Origin: Thiobacillus denitrificans
GTDB lineage: Bacteria; Pseudomonadota; Gammaproteobacteria; Burkholderiales; Thiobacillaceae
Direction: 5' to 3'
Assembly (NCBI GenBank): GCA_002343685.1
Contig: DDRS01000005.1
Span: 1-26,502 of the forward strand
Length of the DNA: 26,502 nt
Below, in pieces: positions 1 to 7,286 of the stretch. The position numbers and the translations under genes are program-made. Under the pieces are notes generated by a model. That model was given only the letters and a program-made list of their open reading frames with translations. It made no database searches and was not told where the DNA came from. How positions within the stretch are numbered: the stretch's first letter is position 1; each line of letters opens with the position of its first letter.

Positions 1-1405
1 CTCCACGGAACCCGGGGCGATTCAGACTGGTTCAAGTGAGTTTCTAACTTTTGAACTGCTTGGCCAAAGCGGTATCGGATACGGAGAGGTCGGCTTAATT
101 TCTGGGCAGGCAACAGATGAATGGGTTCCAGAAGGGACGGTACAGGTTCTGGGGCAGGACGCTTCCGGGAATGAAATTGTTCTCCAAAGCTGGACCGATG
201 CGGGGTATTGGTTAAGTAATTCCTCCGCTACGGAAATTAAATCCACTACATTCAATTTGAGTAGCTCAGGATTTTTGGACGCTTATTGGGCGTTATTTGA
301 CGCAGCGGATTTTGCAGGAAATACGCTGGATTTTGCGCAATCTGTTACGAACACTGCGGGTATAACCGGAAATTATTTGGCGCCTGATTCACTTCTAGAC
401 GTCTCCACGCACGTCAATGATTTTTTTAGTGAATATGCTTGGTTTGAGTATCTTGATCCTCTGCCCATGGATCCGGTGATTAATAATTACCTATCTGGAA
501 GTTATACAACTGGATGGGAGGCTGTGACGCTAGACTATGCTGGGGCTTACTATGGCCTGGAGTATCTTCTCGGAGAAACTAATCAATATGTTCTTGGGGC
601 ATCGGGCTATCTCCCCCGTACAGATTATGTTGAATTCCTTGAGAATGATTTTTATGCAAATGGCTCCCCGATTGCTATCGACCTGGATGGTGATGGAGTT
701 GAGACAATATCCATTGGTCAATCGGGCATTGATTTCGATGTAACAGGCGACGGTGTTGCGGAAAGAACAGGGTGGTTGTCGCCTGACGATGCGTTCCTGG
801 TAATGGATCGTAACGGAAATAAAAAAATTGATGGCGTCAACGAAATGTTTGGGGGCCTCAATCGTGGTGATGGCTTTGCAGAACTTGCCCTGTTGGATAG
901 CAATGGTGATGGAGTAATCAACAAAAAGGATAAGGACTTTTCTTCGTTAAGGTTATGGCAAGATAAGAATAGCAACGGGACGACTGACAAAGGGGAATTG
1001 CTCAAGCCTAAGTCTCTTGGTATTACTGAATTAAGTTTGGATTATTCAAAATCTGAATATATCGAGAATGGCAACCTTTTTGGAGAAGTCTCGCATGCCA
1101 TCGTGGGGGGAGATAAACATGAAATGGTTGATGTGTATTTTAGATATCATCAACTTCCGTCTTCCCCAAATAAAACCCCGGAAGAATATGATTTTAATAT
1201 CAGCGAATTGGCCCTGAATTTCGATGGGGCCAGGAAAGTCCGCTCATCGCCGGCAACTTCCGGGATTGATGGCGGGGTTGATAGGAAATTAGAAAACCTC
1301 GTATCAGCCATGGCGAGCTTTGCCCCCCCGGCTGCCGGGCAGACCACACTACCGCAGAACTATCAGGATGCCCTCGCGGGCGTCATCGCCGCCAACTGGC
1401 AGTAA
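1..1405 (+). CDS. Large EF-hand/RTX-like calcium-binding protein, type I secretion substrate (C-terminal part only)
   Basis: The frame is open from base 2 with no start in the window, so this is the last 467 residues of a longer protein. It is probably secreted in one step by the HlyB/HlyD pair encoded next. Five aspartate-rich EF-hand-like loops are visible: DLDGDGVE (near base 680), DVTGDGVAE (740), DRNGNKKID (805), DSNGDGVIN (896) and DKNSNGTTD (963). The C-terminus (about 1310-1402) has the form AMASFAPPAAG...YQDALAGVIAANW, a tail I recognise from large T1SS-linked calcium-binding proteins of Burkholderiales-like bacteria, and it probably holds the secretion signal. No GGxGxDxxx RTX nonapeptides occur in the visible part; they could lie upstream. 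GC is about 47% in sampled lines, well below the following genes, which suggests separate ancestry or relaxed composition. Adhesin, enzyme or toxin cannot be told apart from this fragment. Confidence 0.8.
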   Translation, partial: STEPGAIQTGSSEFLTFELLGQSGIGYGEVGLISGQATDEWVPEGTVQVLGQDASGNEIVLQSWTDAGYWLSNSSATEIKSTTFNLSSSGFLDAYWALFDAADFAGNTLDFAQSVTNTAGITGNYLAPDSLLDVSTHVNDFFSEYAWFEYLDPLPMDPVINNYLSGSYTTGWEAVTLDYAGAYYGLEYLLGETNQYVLGASGYLPRTDYVEFLENDFYANGSPIAIDLDGDGVETISIGQSGIDFDVTGDGVAERTGWLSPDDAFLVMDRNGNKKIDGVNEMFGGLNRGDGFAELALLDSNGDGVINKKDKDFSSLRLWQDKNSNGTTDKGELLKPKSLGITELSLDYSKSEYIENGNLFGEVSHAIVGGDKHEMVDVYFRYHQLPSSPNKTPEEYDFNISELALNFDGARKVRSSPATSGIDGGVDRKLENLVSAMASFAPPAAGQTTLPQNYQDALAGVIAANWQ

Positions 1406-1420
1406 CCTCTGGTGGCGTGC

Positions 1421-1453
1421 CATCCTCCTGCCCCTGCAAGGGGATGGGGGATG
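1421..1453 (+). promoter_or_regulatory. Stem-loop between secretion substrate and transporter gene (possible attenuator)
   Basis: The 67-bp gap between the substrate stop and the transporter start folds into a long hairpin. The outer stem is CATCCTCC (1421-1428) with GGGGGATG (1446-1453), with one G-U pair. A 2x2 internal mismatch follows, then an inner stem CCCCT (1431-1435) with AGGGG (1439-1443) around a 3-base loop. No T-run follows, so it is not a standard intrinsic terminator. In E. coli hlyCABD a terminator-like element between hlyA and hlyB lowers transporter expression. A similar role, or mRNA processing or stabilisation, is inferred here. Confidence 0.45.
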
Positions 1454-1472
1454 ACCGGACTGTGGATTGCAT

Positions 1473-3605
1473 ATGCAAACAGAACCAACCTCACCGCCAC
1501 CATCGGTGGACAGCGGTCTGACCTGCCTGGTCATGCTCGCGCGCTTCCATCAGATCGCAGCCGACCCCGAGCAGATCGCGCACCAGTTCAAAGCGTCCGG
1601 CGATCCTTTCGGCAAAACCGAAATCCTTCTCGCCGCCAAGCACCTGGGCCTGCAAGCCAAGCCGGTCAGGACCACTATCGATCGCCTGGATAGAACCCCA
1701 CTGCCGGCGATGGCGATGGATAAGGATGGCAACTACTTCATCCTCGCCCGCTTCGACGCCGACAAGGCCCTGATCCACGATCCCCGGGCCGAGCGGCCTC
1801 AAGTAATGTCCCTTGATGAGTTGCTTACACGTTGGACCGGCGAACTCATCCTCTTCACCTCCCGCGCCTCACTGATCGGCGAAATGGCGAAGTTCGACTT
1901 CTCCTGGTTCATTCCCGCCGTCGTCAAATACCGCAAGCTACTGAGCGAAGTGCTGCTGGTGTCTTTGGTATTGAACCTGTTTGCCCTTGTTACACCTTTG
2001 TTCTTCCAGGTAGTGATGGACAAGGTGCTGGTGCATCATGGCCTGACCACACTGAATGTCATCGCTGTAGGCCTCCTGGTGGTCTCCCTGTTCGAAGTCG
2101 TGCTGTCGGGCCTTAGGAGCTATGTCTTCGCCCATACCACCAGCCGCATCGACGTCGAACTCGGCGCGCGCCTGTTCCGTCATCTGCTGAATCTGCCCTT
2201 GGGCTATTTCCAGGCACGCCGGGTCGGCGACTCGGTTGCCCGCGTTAGGGAGCTGGAGAACATCCGTGCCTTCCTCACTGGCAATTCGATCACCGTCGTG
2301 CTCGACGTGTTGTTCTCGGTGGTGTTCATTGGTGTCATGCTGTTCTACAGCAGCTGGCTTACCCTGGTGGTGCTGGCCTCGCTGCCACTGTATTTCGTGA
2401 TCGCCCTCCTGGTCACCCCATTGTTGCGGGCGCGGCTGCACGAGAAGTTCAACCGCGGCGCCGAAAACCAGGCTTTCCTGGTCGAAACCGTGTCCGGCAT
2501 CGACACCCTCAAAAGCATGGCGGTGGAACCACAGATGCAGCGCCGCTGGGACAGCCAACTGGCGAGCTATGTCTCCGCCGGGTTCAAGTCCGCCACGCTG
2601 TCGACCCTGGCGCACGAAAGTACCAACCTCATTGGCAAGCTCGTCACCGTGGGCACCCTGTGGCTCGGCGCTAAGCTGGTGATCGAGGGCAAGCTCACCG
2701 TCGGGCAGCTCATCGCTTTCAATATGCTGGCCGGCCGTGTGGCGCAACCCATCATGCGGCTGGCGCAGCTGTGGACGGACTTCCAGCAGACCGGCATTTC
2801 CGTCCAGCGTCTGGGCGACATCCTCAACGCGCCCACTGAAGTGGCGGGTAACAAGAGCAGCCTGCCGCCGATTGCCGGACGTATCAGCTTCGATCAGGTG
2901 CAGTTCCGCTACCGCCCCGATACACCCGAAGTGCTTAAAGGCATCAGCCTCGATATCCAGCCTGGCGAAGTCATTGGCATCGTCGGCCGCTCCGGCTCGG
3001 GTAAAAGCACGCTGACCAAGCTGATCCAGCGACTGTATGTGCCCGAACGCGGCCGGGTGCTGATTGACGGCCTGGATCTGACGCTGGCCGACGCCTCCAG
3101 CCTCAGACGACAAATCGGCGTGGTGTTGCAGGAAAACGTGCTGTTCAACCGCACCCTGAGAGAGAACATCGCCCTGGCCGACCCCGGCGCGCCGTTGGAA
3201 CAAGTCATTGTGGCTGCCAAGCTGGCTGGCGCACATGAGTTCATTCTGGAACTGCCCGAAGCCTACGACACCATGGTCGGCGAGCACGGTTCGACCCTGT
3301 CCGGTGGCCAGCGCCAGCGCATCGCCATCGCGCGCGCCCTGATGACGCAGCCGCGCATATTGATCTTCGACGAAGCGACCAGCGCGCTGGATTACGAATC
3401 CGAACGCATCATCCAGAACAACATGCAGGCGATCTGCCAGGGGCGTACCGTCATCATCATCGCCCATCGGCTGTCTGCGGTACGCCATGCCAACCGCATC
3501 CTGGTGATGGATCATGGACAGATCGTCGAGGCCGGTACGCACGCCGAACTGCTGGAGCACGAAGCCGGGCATTACTCCCGCCTGCATCGCTTGCAACACG
3601 CCTGA
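1473..3605 (+). CDS. Type I secretion ABC transporter/permease, HlyB/RtxB type
   Basis: Inner-membrane ATPase that would export the upstream calcium-binding protein through a channel with the HlyD-like protein and an unseen TolC-type porin. It has 710 residues from ATG 1473 (HlyB has 707) and matches HlyB along its whole length. The N-terminal C39-like domain (about 1-125) reads VDSGLTCLVML where active C39 peptidases have DCG. The catalytic Cys is Ser, so this is a non-cleaving CLD and the substrate is not a double-glycine-leader peptide. The transmembrane domain (about 150-430) contains the HlyB-like ITPLFFQVVMDKVLVH-type stretch. The nucleotide-binding domain has Walker A GRSGSGKST at 505, LSGGQ at 609, Walker B ILIFDEA with D633/E634, and the H-loop His665. 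A TTG lies two codons upstream; ATG is preferred although no clear ribosome binding site is seen. The next gene starts 9 bp after the stop. Confidence 0.95.
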   Translation: MQTEPTSPPPSVDSGLTCLVMLARFHQIAADPEQIAHQFKASGDPFGKTEILLAAKHLGLQAKPVRTTIDRLDRTPLPAMAMDKDGNYFILARFDADKALIHDPRAERPQVMSLDELLTRWTGELILFTSRASLIGEMAKFDFSWFIPAVVKYRKLLSEVLLVSLVLNLFALVTPLFFQVVMDKVLVHHGLTTLNVIAVGLLVVSLFEVVLSGLRSYVFAHTTSRIDVELGARLFRHLLNLPLGYFQARRVGDSVARVRELENIRAFLTGNSITVVLDVLFSVVFIGVMLFYSSWLTLVVLASLPLYFVIALLVTPLLRARLHEKFNRGAENQAFLVETVSGIDTLKSMAVEPQMQRRWDSQLASYVSAGFKSATLSTLAHESTNLIGKLVTVGTLWLGAKLVIEGKLTVGQLIAFNMLAGRVAQPIMRLAQLWTDFQQTGISVQRLGDILNAPTEVAGNKSSLPPIAGRISFDQVQFRYRPDTPEVLKGISLDIQPGEVIGIVGRSGSGKSTLTKLIQRLYVPERGRVLIDGLDLTLADASSLRRQIGVVLQENVLFNRTLRENIALADPGAPLEQVIVAAKLAGAHEFILELPEAYDTMVGEHGSTLSGGQRQRIAIARALMTQPRILIFDEATSALDYESERIIQNNMQAICQGRTVIIIAHRLSAVRHANRILVMDHGQIVEAGTHAELLEHEAGHYSRLHRLQHA

Positions 3606-3614
3606 GGCAGACAC

Positions 3615-5030
3615 ATGAAACGACACGCCCTGGCCGATCTGCTCAAACGCTACATCAAGGTCTTCCGTCACGCTTGGTCGCTACGGAAAGAGACCGACGC
3701 CCCCGACCTGCAACCCCACGAAGCCCAGTTCTTGCCCGCTGCACTTTCCTTGCGCGACACGCCGGTGCATCCCGCTCCGCGCATCACGCTGTGGCTCATC
3801 ATGGCCTTCGCCCTGATTGTGCTGCTATGGGCCATCTTTGGGCGTATCGATGTGGTGGCTACGGCGGTCGGCAAGATCATCCCTAACGACCGTACCAAGG
3901 TCATCCAGCCGATGGAAACTGCCGTGGTCAAGGCCATCCATGTACGCGACGGACAGGAAGTCAAACCGGGCCAGTTGCTGATCGAGCTCGATGCCACTAG
4001 TGCTGCCGCCGACAGCGATCGGCTGCGCAATGAAACGTTGACCGCACAACTGGAAGCTCTGCGCGCACAAGCGCTGCTATCCGCATTGGAACATGGCGCG
4101 CCACCCAAATTGAAACCGCTGACTGGCGTGGATGGGGGCCGCCTTCTGGCCGAACAAAGCCAGGCTACCGGCCAATACCGGGAATATCAGGCTCGCCAAT
4201 TGCAATTACAGGCCGAGATCACCCGCCGCCAGGCGGAGCTCCAGACTACCCATGAACAAGTCAGCAAGCTCGAACAAACCGTACCTATTGCCCGGCAGCG
4301 CGCGCAGGACTACCAGAAGCTGATGAAGGAGAAGTTCATGTCCCAGCATGGCTACCTGGAGCGCGAGCAGGCGCGCATCGAACAGGAGCAGGATCTGGCC
4401 AGCAGTCGATCGCATGTCGTAGAAATCCATGCCCAACTGGTGGAGTCGCAACGCCAGCAAGCCACACTCGAAGCCGAGACGCGCCGTCAGTTGCTGGATC
4501 AATTCAACCTGGCATCCCAGAAAGCCGTGTCGTTGGAGCAGGAGCTGATCAAGGCGGAACAGCGTAGCCGCTTGATGCATTTGACCGCACCGGTCGCCGG
4601 TACGGTACAGCAACTTGCGGTCAGTACGGTGGGCGGGGTTGTTACGCCGGCCCAGCCCTTGATGGTGATCGTGCCGAAAGAGAATGTGCTGGAGGTAGAA
4701 GCCATGTTGCCCAACAAGGACATTGGCTTTGTGAATCCCGGGCAGGATGCCGAAGTGAAGGTGGAAACCTTCCCGTTCACCAAATACGGTACGATCCGCG
4801 GCAAGATCACCCAGGTGTCGTCCGACGCGATTCAGGACGAGAAGCTGGGGTTGATTTATTCGACCCGGGTCAAACTATCCAGGGACACGCTACGGGTGGA
4901 GAACAAGACCGTACGCCTGACACCTGGCATGGCGGTGACGGTCGAGGTCAAGACCGGTACGCGGCGGGTGATCGAGTATTTCCTGAGTCCGTTGATGCAG
5001 GTGACGAGTGAGAGCTTACGGGAACGGTGA
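3615..5030 (+). CDS. Type I secretion membrane fusion protein, HlyD family
   Basis: Periplasmic adaptor that links the ABC transporter to an outer-membrane TolC-type channel. It has 471 residues, close to HlyD (478). The order is a cytoplasmic N-terminus (1-56), one transmembrane helix at about 57-76 (rich in L, I, M, A and F), a lipoyl-like half-domain with EVKPGQLLIELD at about 115-126, a long Gln/Glu-rich coiled coil at about 130-315, a second lipoyl half with LTAPVAGTVQQLAV, and the C-terminal beta region with LTPGMAVTVEVKTG and a final basic segment typical of HlyD. A Shine-Dalgarno-like GAGG sits about 8 bases before ATG 3615, and the 9-bp gap after the transporter implies one transcript. 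The missing TolC partner is usually encoded elsewhere. Nothing is truncated. Confidence 0.94.
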   Translation: MKRHALADLLKRYIKVFRHAWSLRKETDAPDLQPHEAQFLPAALSLRDTPVHPAPRITLWLIMAFALIVLLWAIFGRIDVVATAVGKIIPNDRTKVIQPMETAVVKAIHVRDGQEVKPGQLLIELDATSAAADSDRLRNETLTAQLEALRAQALLSALEHGAPPKLKPLTGVDGGRLLAEQSQATGQYREYQARQLQLQAEITRRQAELQTTHEQVSKLEQTVPIARQRAQDYQKLMKEKFMSQHGYLEREQARIEQEQDLASSRSHVVEIHAQLVESQRQQATLEAETRRQLLDQFNLASQKAVSLEQELIKAEQRSRLMHLTAPVAGTVQQLAVSTVGGVVTPAQPLMVIVPKENVLEVEAMLPNKDIGFVNPGQDAEVKVETFPFTKYGTIRGKITQVSSDAIQDEKLGLIYSTRVKLSRDTLRVENKTVRLTPGMAVTVEVKTGTRRVIEYFLSPLMQVTSESLRER

Positions 5031-5234
5031 TTTCGTATGAAGAACATCGATTAAAGATTTCGAGAAAAGGCTGATCACAGAACGGTCGGAATCGTTGACC
5101 GGTCTCAGTCACATAGTGAACTAACTTGGCTCAGAGCCTGCTGGCCGCAATGGCTGAGGGCCAGACAGTCATGGAAGAAGCCTTGAACACTGAACCTCAG
5201 GTTTCATCCCCCCGGATTTACCTGCCTGCGAGTT
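5031..5234. other. Convergent intergenic region with short hairpins, no gene seen
   Basis: This 204-bp gap lies between the converging secretion and exopolysaccharide operons. Two weak dyads are visible: CGGTC (5083-5087) with GACCG (5097-5101), and CTGGCC (5141-5146) with GGCCAG (5159-5164). Neither is followed directly by a T-run on either strand, so they are only weak terminator candidates. No open frame with a credible start is seen. Confidence 0.4.
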
Positions 5235-6281
5235 TTAACGCTTGTGAGATACCTCGGTTCGCAGCGCGCGCTTGATGCGCCAGTATGCGGGTTTCGCATG
5301 ACCGGACGCATCGAACAGCAGGGCCGCACCCTGGCCGGGGAAAAACTCCGGTATCCACGAGTAGCGGTCGGTCGCCCCCCAGGTGGAAAAGCTGCGGCAC
5401 TGCGGTACGGCCAGGCAGGCCTGCAGCATGGCGTCATACAGCACGGCCTGTTTCCTGAGAGCCGCGCGGCTTGCCGACTGAGGCAGCATCACGTCCATTT
5501 CGGTGATGTCGGTCTGCAGCCCGAGCGCGGCCAGACGCTTCATGTTGATGCGCACGTCCTCGGCACGCGGCGTGTCGTTCAGGCTCAGGTGCATTTGCAG
5601 GCCCACGGCGTCGATCGGGACGCGGTGCGTGCGCAGGTCGGCCACGAGGGTGTAGATGCCGTCCGACTTGGCGCCGGCGCCTTCGCCGCCGTAGTCGTTG
5701 TAGCGCAGACGCGCCTGTGGGTCGGCCGCGTGCGCCCAGCGGAATGCCAGCGTCAGATAGTCCGGGCCGATGCCGCGCGACCAGAAGGTCTCGCGCGGCT
5801 TGCCGTCTTCGCCGACGGCTTCGGCCGCCACGTCCCATGAGGCCACGCGTCCGCGATAGCGGGCGACCACGGTCTGGATGTGCTCGCGCAGGATGGCCTT
5901 CAGTTCGTCGGAATTGAAATGGCCCTGCGCCAGCCAGTCCGGCAGTTGCTGGTCCCACACCAGCACATGGCCGTTCACCTGCATGGCGCGCGCTTCGGCG
6001 AATGCGACGAGGGCATCCGCCTGTGTGAAGTCGAAGCGTCCGCGTTCGGGCTGGATGACGGAGAATTTCATCGCGTTCTCCGGCGTGACGAGATCGAACT
6101 CGCGCGCCAGCAGCTTGGAATAGGCGGCGTCCGTACCCAGGGCCTCGACGTTCACGGCGGTGCCGAAGCGGATCCCGGCCGTGTGTGCCAGGCTGCGTAT
6201 GCCGTCGGCGGCAAGGGCGAAGGTGGACGTGGTGCACGTGAGGGCGGTCGCGATCGCCATCATGATGATGCGCCAGGGCAT
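5235..6281 (-). CDS. Secreted GH10-family glycoside hydrolase of an exopolysaccharide operon
   Basis: Last gene of the leftward exopolysaccharide operon; 348 residues from ATG 6281, one base after the deacetylase stop. Residues 1-24 are a signal peptide ending ALA. The rest is a single GH10 barrel with ENAMKF at 68-73, GHVLVW at 104-109, acid/base Glu154, YNDYG at 194-198, GLQMH at 227-231, nucleophile Glu261 in ITEMD, and WGATDRYSW at 301-309. GH10 enzymes are retaining endo-beta-1,4-xylanases. Both catalytic Glu are present, but the near-invariant Asn before the acid/base is Ala (WDVAAE, not WDVVNE), and the usual His after GHTLVW is Asp110. That Asn binds the 2-OH of the sugar in subsite -1 in clan GH-A, so the substrate may differ from xylan. 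With the neighbours, a periplasmic role in trimming or clearing the exported polymer is more likely than plant xylan digestion. An upstream start in this frame would overlap the deacetylase and remove the signal peptide from the N-terminus. Confidence 0.88.
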   Translation of the reverse strand: MPWRIIMMAIATALTCTTSTFALAADGIRSLAHTAGIRFGTAVNVEALGTDAAYSKLLAREFDLVTPENAMKFSVIQPERGRFDFTQADALVAFAEARAMQVNGHVLVWDQQLPDWLAQGHFNSDELKAILREHIQTVVARYRGRVASWDVAAEAVGEDGKPRETFWSRGIGPDYLTLAFRWAHAADPQARLRYNDYGGEGAGAKSDGIYTLVADLRTHRVPIDAVGLQMHLSLNDTPRAEDVRINMKRLAALGLQTDITEMDVMLPQSASRAALRKQAVLYDAMLQACLAVPQCRSFSTWGATDRYSWIPEFFPGQGAALLFDASGHAKPAYWRIKRALRTEVSHKR

Positions 6282-6282
6282 G

Positions 6283-7236
6283 TCAGTAGCCGCGCAGCGC
6301 GGCGGCTCCGGCCCATTGCGTGACGAAGCCCGGGACGGGCGGCGGCAAGGACGGCCGCAGGCCGGCCTGGCGGGCCCAGCCCTCGAGCCAGGATTCGCCT
6401 TGTGCGCCGTTGGTCCCCAAGGGGGAAGTGTAGGCGGGATCACCGAGCGCGTCGTCCAGTGCGACGAAGCGGTAGCCCCGCTGCCTGAGCATGTCGGCGA
6501 GCGCGTCGAAGTGATCTGCGTTGAGCGAATTGGCGTGCAGCACCAGCACGTGGGCGACGGGGCGGCCGAACAGGTCGAGCGCCAGTTGCTCGGCCTGCGC
6601 GAACACTGTCTGCATGTAGGGCACGTAGGCGGCGCCGATGCGGCGTGCCGCGTCCTCGTCGCCTTGCGCCTGCGCCCGGGCATACGCAGCGGCGAACACC
6701 CATTCCGGGCTGTTCACGGTCACGGGGGCCACGACATAGCCGTGCGCTGTCAGGAACTCCCGGAAGGCCGCGCGTACTTCGGGGGTTGTCCCCTGATGCA
6801 GGAATGGATGGCGGAACCAGCGCAGGGTCTTGCCTTCACGCTGCATGAGGGGGCGGGTCACGGTTTCGCCCTGCAGCAGATCGGCCTCGAACACGTCGAG
6901 CGGCACCCGGTTGAGCGAGAGATGCGAGAAAGTGTGGTTGCCGAGCTCGAAGCCGGCCCGGAGCCATGCGCGCAGCAGGCCGATCCGAACCGCATCCGGG
7001 GCGCCGTCGCGGGCCAGCTTCGACTCGTTGACGAAACCGACCGCGGGTACGTGCTCGGCCTGCAGGCTATGCAGCAGGCGGGTGGTCATGGTCTCGAGAT
7101 AGCCGTCGTCCTCGGTCGGAACCGCGGCAAAAGGCAGGTCGTCGAAGGTGACCGCTACGGTGCGCTCAGGCGGCAGTGGCGCGGCCGACGCGGCGAAGGA
7201 GATCAGGCAGAGAAGGAAAAACAGCCGGTGTGTCAT
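6283..7236 (-). CDS. Periplasmic polysaccharide deacetylase, NodB family
   Basis: Metal-dependent carbohydrate esterase 4 enzyme, expected to remove acetyl groups from the exopolysaccharide during export, as PgaB or IcaB do for poly-N-acetylglucosamine. It has 317 residues from ATG 7236; a TTG three codons upstream is a weaker start. A signal peptide covers about 1-18 (ends ASA/SAA). NodB motifs occur in order: TFDD with Asp32/Asp33, HTFSH with metal ligands His101 and His105, RHPF at 142-145, and a terminal LVLHAN with His234, the position of the catalytic acid. A segment of about 50 residues (165-215), between motif 3 and the LxLH strand, is longer than in the smallest NodB domains. It starts 50 bp after the TPR protein stop and is followed one base later by the GH10 gene. 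No GH153-like domain follows, unlike PgaB. Acetylated hexosamine as substrate is inferred, not shown. Confidence 0.88.
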   Translation of the reverse strand: MTHRLFFLLCLISFAASAAPLPPERTVAVTFDDLPFAAVPTEDDGYLETMTTRLLHSLQAEHVPAVGFVNESKLARDGAPDAVRIGLLRAWLRAGFELGNHTFSHLSLNRVPLDVFEADLLQGETVTRPLMQREGKTLRWFRHPFLHQGTTPEVRAAFREFLTAHGYVVAPVTVNSPEWVFAAAYARAQAQGDEDAARRIGAAYVPYMQTVFAQAEQLALDLFGRPVAHVLVLHANSLNADHFDALADMLRQRGYRFVALDDALGDPAYTSPLGTNGAQGESWLEGWARQAGLRPSLPPPVPGFVTQWAGAAALRGY

Positions 7237-7286
7237 GTTGCCCAAGAACGACGCATGCCGGAGAGGGTCGTCTTGCCGGACGCGAT

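Noticed and set aside
1411..1430. TGGCGTGCC...CTGC as a sigma-54 promoter for the transporter genes
   Set aside because: The second half is not TTGC at the required spacing, and the bases are part of the hairpin.
5235..7236. Reading the GH10 and deacetylase genes as a plant xylan degradation locus (xylanase plus acetyl-xylan esterase)
   Set aside because: No xylosidase, xylose uptake or TonB genes are present. Both genes are coupled to a GT2 enzyme, a TPR/barrel exporter and an epimerase, and the GH10 subsite -1 is altered, so polymer export fits better.
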